In this document: positions 8,401 through 18,000 of the stretch, in pieces
Layout of the letters: the number at the start of each line of letters is the position of its first letter
Numbering within the stretch: the first letter of the stretch is position 1
Made by a program: the position numbers and the translations under genes
DNA from: Pseudomonas sp. PSE14
GTDB lineage: Bacteria > Pseudomonadota > Gammaproteobacteria > Pseudomonadales > Pseudomonadaceae
Reading direction: 5' to 3'
Assembly (NCBI RefSeq): GCF_029203285.1
Contig: NZ_CP115669.1
Coordinates: forward strand, 2,046,001 to 2,110,000
DNA: 64,000 nucleotides
The notes under the pieces: model-generated
The model's database searches: none
Told to the model about the DNA's origin: nothing
Seen by the model: only the letters and a program-made list of their open reading frames with translations

Positions 8401-11400
8401 CGGTGAGGGTATTACCCACGACGCTGTAGACTAACGCCGTACCGCCGGAACTCAGTGCCTGGAGGGCACTGGTGTCACTGGACAAGCCATAGCTTAGCGG
8501 CACATCGGCGCCGGACTGGAAGATACCGCTCACGCTGCCGGTGGCCACGGTGGCTTCGCCGGCCACGTCGCCGACACCGCCGGCGATGCCATTGGGCAGG
8601 CCATCTTCGTCGACGGTACCGGTCGCAGGCGACCCGGTCGCGGTCGGCGTGTCGTCGTCAACCGTGATGACCAGTTTCTCGGCCGCGGCGGTCACCGTAT
8701 CGCCATCCTTGTCGGTGGCCTGCAACAGCGTGCCGAGGTTGATGGTGAGGTCGTTCTCATCATTGCCCGCCGGATGGTCCAGTGGGCCTAGCAGGGTGAA
8801 GGTGTAGTCACCCGTTGCGGTCAGGCTGAAGGTTAAGACGGTGGCGCCACCCACACCGGCCGTGGCGGTAAGGGTGTTGCCCAGGACGCTGTAGACCAGC
8901 GCCGTGCCGCCGGAACTCAGTGCCTGCAAGCCGCTGGTGTCAGTGGACAGCGAATAGCTCAACGGCACATCGGCACCGGACTGGAATATGCCGGTCACGC
9001 TTCCGCTGGCAACGGTGGCTTCGCCAGCTATGTCGCCGACACCACCGGCGATGCCATTGGGCAGGCCGTCTTCGTCGACGGTACCGGTCGCAGGCGACCC
9101 GGTTGCGGTCGGGGTGTCGTCATCGACGGTGATCACCAGTTTCTCGGCTGCGGCGGTGACCGTATCGCCGTCCTTGTCGGTGGCCTGCAACAGCGTGCCG
9201 AGGTTGATGGTGAGGTCGTTCTCGTCATTGCCAGCCGGGTGGTCCAGCGGGCCGAGCAGCGTAAAGGTGTAATCACCCGTCGCAGTGAGGCTGAAGGTAA
9301 AGACGGTGGCACCGCCCGCACCGGCCGTGGCGGTGAGGGTATTACCCACGACGCTGTAGACTAACGCCGTACCGCCGGAACTCAGTGCCTGGAGGGCACT
9401 GGTGTCACTGGACAAGCCATAGCTTAGCGGCACATCGGCGCCGGACTGGAAGATACCGCTCACGCTGCCGGTGGCCACGGTGGCTTCGCCGGCCACGTCG
9501 CCGACACCGCCGGCGATGCCATTGGGAAGGCCATCTTCGTCGACGGTACCGGTCGCAGGCGACCCGGTCGCGGTCGGCGTGTCGTCGTCAACCGTGATGA
9601 CCAGTTTCTCGGCCGCGGCGGTCACCGTATCGCCATCCTTGTCGGTGGCCTGCAACAGCGTGCCGAGGTTGATGGTGAGGTCGTTCTCATCATTGCCCGC
9701 CGGATGGTCCAGTGGGCCTAGCAGGGTGAAGGTGTAGTCACCCGTTGCGGTCAGGCTGAAGGTTAAGACGGTGGCGCCACCCACACCGGCCGTGGCGGTA
9801 AGGGTGTTGCCCAGGACGCTGTAGACCAGCGCCGTGCCGCCGGAACTCAGTGCCTGCAAGCCGCTGGTGTCAGTGGACAGCGAATAGCTCAACGGCGCAT
9901 CGGCGCCGGACTGGAAGATGCCGCTCACGCTGCCGGTGGCGACGGTGGCTTCACCGGCCACGTCGCCGACACCGCCGGCGATGCCATTGGGCAGGCCATC
10001 TTCGTCGACGGTGCCGGTCGCGGGAGTGCCTGCCGCTGACGGTCCGTCGTCTTCAAAGATCATCTTGGAGCCGATTTCGCCGGTCGCCGTGGCGACCTTG
10101 AGCAGCTTGAAGCCACCGATATCGAAGTCGGCGTGATCATTGCCCGTGGCGTTGATGGGCGCCCCGTTCTCGACCAGCACGCGATTGTGATTCGTTGTCG
10201 TCGTGTATTCGATGTTGTAGCCGGCCTTGACGCCGGTGATGGTGGCAACCCCGCCCGAGAAGTTGATGGCAATGGTCGGGTCGTTCACCGAACCGTCCGA
10301 GTTCTCGATCACCTGACCGGTGCTGATGTTGATGACGCGAACACTGGTGATCGCAACTGCCGTGTCTCCGGCATAGCCGTTGATGAAGTTCACGCCAGTT
10401 TCAACCGCAGTGCTGAAGGCGCTGACCTTCACGACGGCACTCTTGCCGCTTTGCAGCTGGACGACGTCGAAACCAGCCGTCTTCGTATTGAAGACGTTGG
10501 TAAAGTCGATGTTGGCCTCAACATCCGCTTCGTTCTGATCCAGGTTCGGGATGGTCACATCCTGCCGGGCGCCGGTGACGAAGGTAAAGCGAATGCCTTC
10601 CTGCTCGACGATCATCTGGTTGTTGGTGCCAAAGGTGGTCGGGCCGCCACCCTGGCTGGTGTTGATGGTGTCACCGGTGTTGATGTTGGCGCCCGACGAC
10701 TGGTCCGCGGGGTCCTTGCCGGTGGCGATGATGGTGGGATCGCTGATCCGCAGAACTCCACCGTCGTCAACTACCGTCGGATTCGCCGAGGTGAACATCA
10801 GGAAAAGGTTCTGTCCTGAAGGGGCATGGTCCAGGCTGAAGGCCAGGTCCTGGCTGGTTCCGACGAACACTTTGCCGTCCAGGTTGAGGGCATCGTCGGG
10901 ATCAGTGGCGTCCGGGTGCTTGAGTGGCTGGTATGCCACGGTCCAGATTTTGCCGCCCGTGGGTGGCGATCCGGTTTCCTGGATATAGGCCGCCAGTACT
11001 ATCGCGCCGTCCGCGCTACCGGCTCGCCCCACGAGGATGTTGTTGTTGTCCGTATCCGTATAGAGAAGGATGTGGGTGCCATCGAGGGTCTGCAGCCCGC
11101 TGTCCAGGCCATTGAGCAACGCACCGCCGCTGTCGGTGAAGCGGACATCGGTAATGTTTCCGCCGGGCAAGGGACTGAGGGTGAAAGCATCGCTGCCGGT
11201 GTCTCCGATTGCGCCGGTATAACCGCTCAGGGCGGCGCCGATGGCGGTGCCTGCTCCCAGGGCGGTTAGCCGGTCAGAGAAGACCGAGGGCAGGGCTTCC
11301 AGCAGGATGTCGTTGTCGTCGGCATCGCTCGGAAGAATTGGCGTGGCCGTGGCATTCTGCAGCCCGGCGGTCTCGTCCTCGGTAACGGTCACGCCGGTGG

Positions 11401-11743
11401 CCGCTACGACCGGTGAGTCGGTAAAGGAGGCTGTGGCCACCGTGTCACCGGACGCCGCGGTGAGCAGGAACGTCGCGCCGGCCGAGTCGTCGGGATTCAC
11501 GTACCAGGAGGTGGTGACGCTGCCATTGACCTTGCCGTCGAGGTCACCGGGGCCGCCGTCGGTCACGGACCACGGATCGTGCCCCGCGCCGTCGGGGCTT
11601 CCTCCCGTGACGTGCTGTACCTGGAACATCAGCGTGCTGCCGGCGGCGAAGCCGCTGGCCGTGATGGTGGCGGTGCTACCAGGGGCATAGTCTTGCTGGT
11701 CGGTGATGACGGTGGGGGACGTGTGTTTCGTGCGGGTGGTCAT
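5459..11743 (-). CDS. Giant repeat protein 1, probable type I secreted adhesin (T1SS-143/DUF5801 type)
   Basis: 2094 aa from ATG 11743 (MTTRTKHTSP), chosen over a longer frame because the SD GGGAGAG lies just upstream and the paralogue starts at the matching place. Order: N-terminal Ig-like module (about 14-115, TDQQDYAPGST), a roughly 450-aa unique region, seven repeats of about 155 aa (each with GTVDEDGLPNGIAGG, ending VITVDDDTP), then a 480-aa C-terminal region starting FGNLIGTGSILPQTGYWD and ending DLLNTDIVHGSA. I see no cysteine in this reading frame, no Sec signal peptide and no GGxGxD nonapeptides. Acidic, Asp/Thr/Gly-rich composition and repeat type are those of T1SS adhesins. The C-terminus probably carries the export signal. 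Function as adhesin is inferred. Confidence 0.85.
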   Translation of the reverse strand: MTTRTKHTSPTVITDQQDYAPGSTATITASGFAAGSTLMFQVQHVTGGSPDGAGHDPWSVTDGGPGDLDGKVNGSVTTSWYVNPDDSAGATFLLTAASGDTVATASFTDSPVVAATGVTVTEDETAGLQNATATPILPSDADDNDILLEALPSVFSDRLTALGAGTAIGAALSGYTGAIGDTGSDAFTLSPLPGGNITDVRFTDSGGALLNGLDSGLQTLDGTHILLYTDTDNNNILVGRAGSADGAIVLAAYIQETGSPPTGGKIWTVAYQPLKHPDATDPDDALNLDGKVFVGTSQDLAFSLDHAPSGQNLFLMFTSANPTVVDDGGVLRISDPTIIATGKDPADQSSGANINTGDTINTSQGGGPTTFGTNNQMIVEQEGIRFTFVTGARQDVTIPNLDQNEADVEANIDFTNVFNTKTAGFDVVQLQSGKSAVVKVSAFSTAVETGVNFINGYAGDTAVAITSVRVINISTGQVIENSDGSVNDPTIAINFSGGVATITGVKAGYNIEYTTTTNHNRVLVENGAPINATGNDHADFDIGGFKLLKVATATGEIGSKMIFEDDGPSAAGTPATGTVDEDGLPNGIAGGVGDVAGEATVATGSVSGIFQSGADAPLSYSLSTDTSGLQALSSGGTALVYSVLGNTLTATAGVGGATVLTFSLTATGDYTFTLLGPLDHPAGNDENDLTINLGTLLQATDKDGDTVTAAAEKLVITVDDDTPTATGSPATGTVDEDGLPNGIAGGVGDVAGEATVATGSVSGIFQSGADVPLSYGLSSDTSALQALSSGGTALVYSVVGNTLTATAGAGGATVFTFSLTATGDYTFTLLGPLDHPAGNDENDLTINLGTLLQATDKDGDTVTAAAEKLVITVDDDTPTATGSPATGTVDEDGLPNGIAGGVGDIAGEATVASGSVTGIFQSGADVPLSYSLSTDTSGLQALSSGGTALVYSVLGNTLTATAGVGGATVLTFSLTATGDYTFTLLGPLDHPAGNDENDLTINLGTLLQATDKDGDTVTAAAEKLVITVDDDTPTATGSPATGTVDEDGLPNGIAGGVGDVAGEATVATGSVSGIFQSGADVPLSYGLSSDTSALQALSSGGTALVYSVVGNTLTATAGAGGATVFTFSLTATGDYTFTLLGPLDHPAGNDENDLTINLGTLLQATDKDGDTVTAAAEKLVITVDDDTPTATGSPATGTVDEDGLPNGIAGGVGDVAGEATVATGSVTGIFHSGADVPLSYSMSSDTSSLQALSSGGTALVYGVSGNTLTATAGVGGATVFTFSLTAAGDYTFTLLGSLDHPAGNNENDIAINLGTLLKATDKDGDTVTAAAEKLVITVDDDTPTANGSAATGTVDEDGLPNGIAGGVGDVPGTATVATGSVTGIFHSGADAPLTYSLGTDTSGLPALNSGGVALTYSVSGNLLTASAGAATVFTFSLNATTGAYTFTLLGPLDHPAGNNENDITINLGTLLKATDFDGDTVTASAEKLVITVDDDTPTATGSPVTGTVDEDGLPGGIPGGIGDVAGEATAASGSVTGIFQSGADVPLTYGLSSDTSALQALSSGGVALTYSVSGNTLTAKAGAVDVFTLALTAAGAYTFTLLGPLDHPTGNNENDININLGTLLQATDKDGDTVTAAAEKLVITVDDDTPTLAFGNLIGTGSILPQTGYWDKAYGADGLGAAGLDISLTGFTLVRPDNTTTTGTGTLVEQSPSPDVNGAFHFAGTLTGDFDNNASTANTTVDYTLTAFADGSYTLDLVQGFSSTLVLSSADGSLDAGGPDPVRTLTIGTEHVVFFGANPLAPQTGANSILTGIGLGATDPTEAQLQTNPLPSFIGSSAMNVSTSGIGIANNLLQGNGTAGINAGDESFVVNPESLLTAVKVYIDNSVQGYNPATEELYYTAYYDDGTTSGAPIKVQAADLHAEAGGQTSFTVQTVGTKLIDAVQLTMGKGEVKIPTIEFIKQVESLASDVKLSFDATVTDKDGDTASSSFAANLFANDGAGATFQYTLAGTSGARDAFNVDLSRIENTYQVTGFDVAAGHRDAIVLNGDQASTFTIDNTGANSVVAVHETGGQTTTITVVGVDLLNTDIVHGSA
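6790..10045 (-). repeat. Seven tandem ~465-bp repeats inside giant protein 1
   Basis: The motif encoding VDDDTPT recurs near 6791, 7253, 7712, 8177, 8642, 9107 and 9572, with EDDGPS at about 10040: seven units of 462-465 bases (about 155 aa). Units differ from each other by scattered changes except for the near-identical two-unit blocks listed separately. Confidence 0.92.
8112..9896 (-). repeat. Recent 930-bp (two-unit) duplication in giant protein 1
   Basis: Bases 8112-8966 and 9042-9896 are an 855-base direct repeat at an offset of 930. The only difference I found by eye is C8597 versus A9527. Flanks at 8111/9041 and 8967/9897 differ. The copy unit is two protein repeats. Confidence 0.9.
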
Positions 11744-11807
11744 GGCTCTCTCCCGGGCAGTACCTGTCAGGCAGGCCGGAGCGATGGCCCTTGACTGCCA
11801 CATACCA

Positions 11808-11870
11808 CCACTATGGAGATGTGCCGGAGATTGGGCAGAGGCTGATACTCCCAGGCGGGATGGGAGATTC
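11808..11870 (-). promoter_or_regulatory. Conserved upstream element of giant gene 1
   Basis: Shares GATACTCCCAGGCGGGAT (11844-11861, + strand reading) with the region before giant gene 2 (18531-18548); both begin exactly 101 bases from the start codon. ACTATGG (11810-11816; CCATAGT on the coding strand, possible -10) is also shared at about 67 bases. The first block is part of an inverted repeat CTCCC-N9-GGGAG, placed where an activator would sit upstream of the core promoter. Confidence 0.6.
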
Positions 11871-11958
11871 GGCCTATTTGCCAGGGGCGAGCGAAGGCAC
11901 GCTCTTCATGCCTTGCGGCGCTCGAGCGTTGATTGCAAAGCGGCTGGGGCGGTGGAAA

Positions 11959-11986
11959 GCGAGGGTGGTTTCCACACCACCCTCGC
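11959..11986 (-). terminator. Terminator of giant gene 2
   Basis: 10-bp stem GCGAGGGTGG / CCACCCTCGC with 8-base loop, the same stem as at 5408-5435. On - it is followed by a short T run (TTTCC). Confidence 0.7.
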
Positions 11987-12007
11987 ATTCAGTCCGTTGC
12001 CCGTTGG

Positions 12008-15000
12008 TCAGACGGCGCCGTGCACGATATCGGTATTGAGCAGGTCGACGCCGACCACGGTGATGGTCGTGACCTGTCCTCCGCTCTCGTTGATCGTCAC
12101 GACACTGTCGTTGGTACTGTTGTTGATCGAGAACGTGGAGGCCGGGTCGCCATTGAGCACGATGGCGTCGTGGTGGCCGGCGGTCACATCGAAGCCGGTG
12201 ACCTGGTACTTGTTCTCGGGCCGTGACAGGTCGACGTTGAAGGCATCGCGCGCACCGGTCACGCCAACCAGCTGGTAGTCGAAGGTCGAGCCGGCAGCCT
12301 TGTTGGCGAACAGGTTGGCGGTAAATGCGCTGGTCGCCGTGTCACCATCCTTGTCGGTCACCGTGGCGTTGAACGACAGCTGGACGTCGCTGGCCAGGTT
12401 TTCGGTCTGCTTGATGAACTCGATTACCGGGATCTTGACCGTGCCCTTGCCCATCGTGAGCTGGACCGCGTCAATCAGATGCGTGCCGTCCCAGCTGACC
12501 GTGAAGGACTTCTGCCCCCCGGCTTCCGTGTGCAGGTCAGAGGCCAGCACTTTGGTGGGCGCTCCCGAGGTCGTGCCATTGTCGTAGTAGATCGTGAAGT
12601 ACAGCTCTTCCGAGGCGGGGTCGTAGCCGCCCACCGAGTTGTCGATGTAGACCTTCATGCCCGTCAACAAGGTCTTGGGATTGATGACGAAGCTCTCGTC
12701 ACCGGTATTGATTCCCGCTGTGGTATTGCCATCCAGATTGTTGTTGTTGATGCCGATGCCCGAGGTGCTGACGTTCAAGGCACCCGTACCGATGTACGAC
12801 GGCAGAGGATTGGTCTGCAGTTGCGCTTCGGTGGGGTCAGGCGCCCCGATCCCTACGCCGCTCAGAATGGAGGCCGGGTCTGGATCCGGATTCGGCGGGT
12901 TACCGATCTGCGGAGCTGTCGGAACTGCGTTGAAGAAGACGATCTGCTCGGTGCCGATCGTCAGAGTGCGTACCGGGTCCGGGCCGCCGGCATCCAGCGA
13001 GCCGTTGGCACTGCTGAGGACAAGCGTCGAGCTGAAGCCCTGCACCAGATCCAGCGTGTAGCTGCCGTCGGCAAAGGCGGTCAGTGTGTAGTCGACACTG
13101 GTATTGGCTGTTGATGCGTTGTTGTCAAAGTCACCGGTCAGGGTCCCGGCGAAGTGGAACGCGCCATTGGCATCCGGTGACGGCGACTGCTCGTTGAGGG
13201 TACCGATTCCGGAGACGATCGTGCCGCCCGCGTCCGGCCTGACCAGATTGAACGACGTTAACGAAATATCCAGGCCGGCCGTTCCCATTCCGTCGGTTCC
13301 GAACGAGTGGTCCCAGTACCCGGTCTGCGGAAGGATGCTACCGGTGCCGACCAGGTTGCCGAACGCCAGGCTCGGGCCGTCGTCCTCGAACTTGAAGGCG
13401 CTACCGATATCCCGGCTTGCCGAGGCGGTGTCGCCGTCGCCATCGGTGATGGTGGCGGTCAGCGTCACCAGGTTGGCTGCCGCCAGGGTAGCCGCGGAGG
13501 CGCCGCTCTCAACCGGGTCGGTCGGGTCGTTGTGTATCACCGAGTGGCTCTGGACCAGGGTCACGGCGCCGGTATTGGCGGCAACCGAGATCGTCAGCGC
13601 GATGGCCCCGGCTGCATCAGCAAGACCGCCGGCAGTGCCAACCCGGCCCAGGACCGAGCCGCCTTGCAGGAACAGGAAGATCTTGTTGCCTGTCAGCGAA
13701 TCCACCAGGCCACTGTCCACGCCGCCGGGGGCGCTCACGCCCAGTGCGTAGGTGATTGCATCGGCATCCTGGACGTTGTCGTCGTTGGCATCCTTGAAGC
13801 CGTCCTTGCCGAAATTCGAATCGAACAGGCTGGCAAAGCTGGTCGGGCCGGCGGTGTCCGGAATATCGGTATCGTCGGTGACCATCGGAGGTACTGCAGT
13901 CTGGTTCCCGCTGATCGACGGGCCGTCGTCCTCGAACTTGAAGGCGGCGCCGATATTGCGGGTTGCCGAGGCGGTGTCACCGTCGCCATCGGTGATGGTG
14001 GCGGTCAGGGTGACCAGGTTGGCCGCAGCCAGCCCGGCTGCCGAGGCACCGCTCTCAACCGGATCGGTTGGATCGTTGTGTACCACCGAGTGGCTCTGGA
14101 CCAGGGTCACGGCGCCGGTATTGGCGACGACCGAGATCGTCAGCGCGATGGCTCCAGCCGCATCGGCCAGGCCGCCGGCAGTGCCGACCCGGCCCACGAC
14201 CGAGCCGCTTTCCAGGAACAGGAAGATCTTGTCGCCCGACAGGGTGTCCACCAGGCCACTGTCCACGCCGCCGGTGGCGCTGACGCCGAGTGCGTAGGTG
14301 ATTGCATCGCCATCCTGGACGTCATTGTCGTTGGCATCCTTGAAGCCGTCCTTGCCGAAGTTCGAGTCGAACAGGCCGGCAAAGCTGGTGGGGCCGGCGG
14401 TATCCGGGATGTCGGTATCGTCGGTGACCATCGGGGGTACTGCCGTCTGGTTGCCACTGATCGTCGGACCGTCGTCTTCGAACTTGAAGGCGTTGCCGAT
14501 ATTGCGGGTTGCCGAGGCAGTGTCGCCGTCGCCGTCGGTGATGGTGGCCGTCAGGGTGACCAGGTTGGCCGCTGCCAGACCTGCCGCAGAGGCGCCGCTC
14601 TCAACCGGATCGGTCGAATCGTTGTGTACCACCGAATGGCTCTGGACCAGGGTCACGGCGCCGGTATTGGCGGCGACCGAGATCGTCAGCGCGATGGCCC
14701 CAGCCGCATCGGCCAGGCCGCCGGCAGTTCCGACCCGGCCGACGACCGAGCCGCTTTCCAGGAACAGGTAGATCTTGTCGCCCGAGAGGGTGTCCACCAG
14801 GCCGCTGTCCACACCGCCGGAGGCGCTGACGCCGAGCGCGTAGGTGATTGCGTTGGCGTCCTGGACGTTGTTGTCGTCGGTGTCCTTGAAGCCATCCTTG
14901 CCGAAGTTCGAGTCGAACAAGCCGGCAAAGCTGGTCGGGCCGGCGGTGTCCGGAATATCGGTATCGTCGGTGACCATCGGGGGTACTGCCGTCTGGTTGC

Positions 15001-18000
15001 CACTGATCGTCGGACCGTCGTCCTCGAACTTGAAGGCGTTGCCGATGTTGCGGGTTGCCGAGGCGGTGTCGCCATCGCCGTCGGTGACGGTGGCGGTCAG
15101 GGTCACCAGGTTGGCTGCCGCCAGGGTAGCCGCGGACGCGCCGCTCTCAACCGGATCGGTCGAATCGTTGTGTACCACCGAGTGGCTCTGGACCAGGGTC
15201 ACGGCGCCGGTACTGGCGTTGACCGAGATCGTGAGTGCTGTGGCTCCGAGCGGATCGGCCAGGCCGCCGGCGGTGCCAACCCGGCCGACGACCGAGCCGC
15301 TTTCCAGGAACAGGTAGATCTTGTCGCCCGACAGGGTGTCCACCAGCCCGCTGTCCACCCCGCCGGAGGCGCTCACACCGAGCGTATAGACGACCGCGTC
15401 CGCATCCTGGACGTTATCGTCGTTGCTGTCCTTGAATCCGTCGTTGCCGAAGACCGGTGCGTTGAACAGGCCGGCAAAGCTGGTTGGGCCTGCGGTGTCC
15501 GGGATGTCGGTGTCATCGGTGGTCAGCGTGGGTGCCGCCGTCTGGTTCCCGCTGATCGACGGGCCGTCGTCTTCGAACTTGAAGGCGTTGCCGATGTTAC
15601 GGGTTGCCGAGGCAGTGTCGCCGTCGCCGTCGGTGATGGTGGCGGTCAGGGTGACCAGGTTGGCCGCTGCCAGACCTGCCGCAGAGGCGCCACTCTCAAC
15701 CGGATCGGTCGAATCGTTGTGTACCACCGAATGGCTCTGGACCAGGGTCACGGCGCCGGTATTGGCGGCGACCGAGATCGTCAGCGCGATGGCCCCGGCC
15801 GGATCGGCCAGGCCGCCGGCAGTGCCGACCCGCCCCACGACCGAGCCGCTTTCCAGGAACAGGTAGATCTTGTCGCCCGAGAGGGTGTCGACCAGGCCGC
15901 TGTCCACGCCGCCGGTGGCGCTGACGCCGAGTGCGTAGGTGATCGCGTCGCCATCCTGGACGTCATTGTCGTTGGCATCCTTGAAGCCGTCCTTGCCGAA
16001 GTTCGAGTCGAACAGGCCGGCAAAGCTGGTGGGGCCGGCGGTATCCGGGATGTCGGTATCGTCGGTGACCATCGGGGGTACTGCCGTCTGGTTGCCACTG
16101 ATCGTCGGGCCGTCGTCTTCGAACTTGAAGGCGTTGCCGATATTGCGGGTTGCCGAGGCGGTGTCGCCGTCGCCGTCGGTGGCGGTGGCGGTCAGGGTGA
16201 CCAGGTTAGCCGCGGCGAGACCTGCCGCGGAGGCGCCGCTTTCAACCGGATCGGACGAGTCGTTGTGCACCACTGAGTGGCTCTGGACCAAGGTCACGGC
16301 GCCGGTACTGGCGTTGACCGAGATCGTGAGTGCTGTGGCTCCGAGCGGGTCGGCCAGGCCGCCGGCGGTTCCGACCCGGCCGACGACCGAGCCGCTTTCC
16401 AGGAACAGGTAGATCTTGTCGCCCGAGAGGGTGTCGACCAGGCCGCTGTCCACACCACCCGAGGCGCTCACGCCGAGCGTGTAGGTGATCGCGTCGGCGT
16501 CCTGCACATGGTTGTGATCGGAATCCTTGAAGCCATCCTGGCCGAAGGCCGCGGTGAACAGGTTGGCAAAGCTGGTGGGGCCGGCGGTGTCCGGGATGTC
16601 GGTATCGTCGGTGGTCAGCGTGGGCACCGTGGCCTGGCTGGCACTGATCGACGGTCCGTCATCCTCGAAGATCATCTTGGAGCCGATTTCAGCGGTCGCA
16701 GTGGAGACCTGGAGCAGCTTGAAGCCGCCGATATCGAAGTCGGCGTGGTTGTTACCCTTGGCGTCGACGGCTGCGCCGTTCTGGACCAGGACGCGGTTGT
16801 GGTCATCCGTGGTGGTGTATTCGATCTTGTAGCCGGCCTTGATGCCGGTGAGCGTTGCAACGCCGTCAGTAATGGTGATGAAAATGGTCGAATCATTCTC
16901 CGGACCACTGTAGTTCTCGATCAGCTGTCCGGTGCTGTTGAAGACTTTAACGTTTGTAATGTCGACCGTGTCGTCGCTGGCATAACCGTTGATGAAGTCA
17001 TTGCCGGTTTCCTTGGCGGTACTGAAGGCGCTGATCGTTACGACGGCGCTCTTGCCGCTTTGCAATTGCACGACATCGAAACTGGCCGACCTCGCATTGA
17101 ACATGTCGGTAAAGTCGATATTGGATTCCAGGTCCGCTTCGTTCTGATCCAGGTTGGGGATGGTCACGTCCTGCCGGGCACCGGTGACGAACGTAAACCG
17201 GATGCCTTCCTGCTCCACGATCATCTGGTTGTTGGTACCGAAGGTGGTCGGTCCACCCGCCTGGCTGGTATTGATCGTGTCGCCCGTCGTGATGTTGGCG
17301 CCGCTCGACTGGTCCGCAGGGTCCTTGCCGGTGGCGATGATGGTGGGCCCCGAAATACGTACGACGTTTTGGTCATCGGTGAACGTTTGCTGGGACGCTG
17401 TGGTGAACATCAGGAACAGGTTCTGCCCGGAGGGGGCATTGGCCAGGCTGAAGGTCACGTCCTGGCTGGTTCCGATGAATACTATGTCGCTCAGATCAAG
17501 CGCATCGTCGGGGTCTGTGGCGTCCGGATGCTGGAGCGGCTGGTACTCAACGATCCAGATCTTGCCGCCCGAGGGTTGCTCCGGTGTGGGTGGGACTTGT
17601 TCGATGTAGGCCGCGAATACGATTGCACCGTTTTCGTCCGCGCCGTTTGCGTCCCCTACTCGGCCCAGGAGGACGTTGTTGTCGGTCGAATCCGTATACA
17701 GATAGATGTGGGCGCCGTCGAGGGTCAGCAGTCCGCTGTCCACGCCATCGAGCGCCGCGCCGGTGCTGTCGGTGAAGCTGACATCCTGGATGGTTCCTCC
17801 GTCGGCAGCGTTGATGGTGAACGCATTGCTGCCGGTATTGCCCACCTCACCCGTATAGCCACTCAAGGCTTCGCCCGTGACGGTACTGGCCCCTAGCGCG
17901 ATCAAGCGGGTGGAGAAGGCCGTGGGCAAGGTCAGCAGAGTGTCATTGTCATTATCATCTTCCGCAGGAGATGGTGTGGCGGTGTGGTTCTGCAGCCCGG

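Larger units (their letters stand above)
11744..12007. other. Spacer between the two giant genes
   Basis: 264 bases holding, on -, the terminator of giant gene 2 (11959-11986) and the promoter/operator-like elements of giant gene 1 (11808-11870). No gene seen. Confidence 0.7.

Noticed and set aside
11444..11455. TAAS near residue 95 of giant protein 1 as a LapG-type cleavage site
   Set aside because: It lacks the TAAG/PAAG di-alanine-glycine form and the surrounding LapA-like retention fold; no LapD or LapG gene is in the window.
13307..16276. 989-aa open frame on + inside giant gene 2
   Set aside because: Antisense shadow of a repeat-rich, high-GC gene; the reading repeats with the same period as the real gene, and there is no ribosome site.
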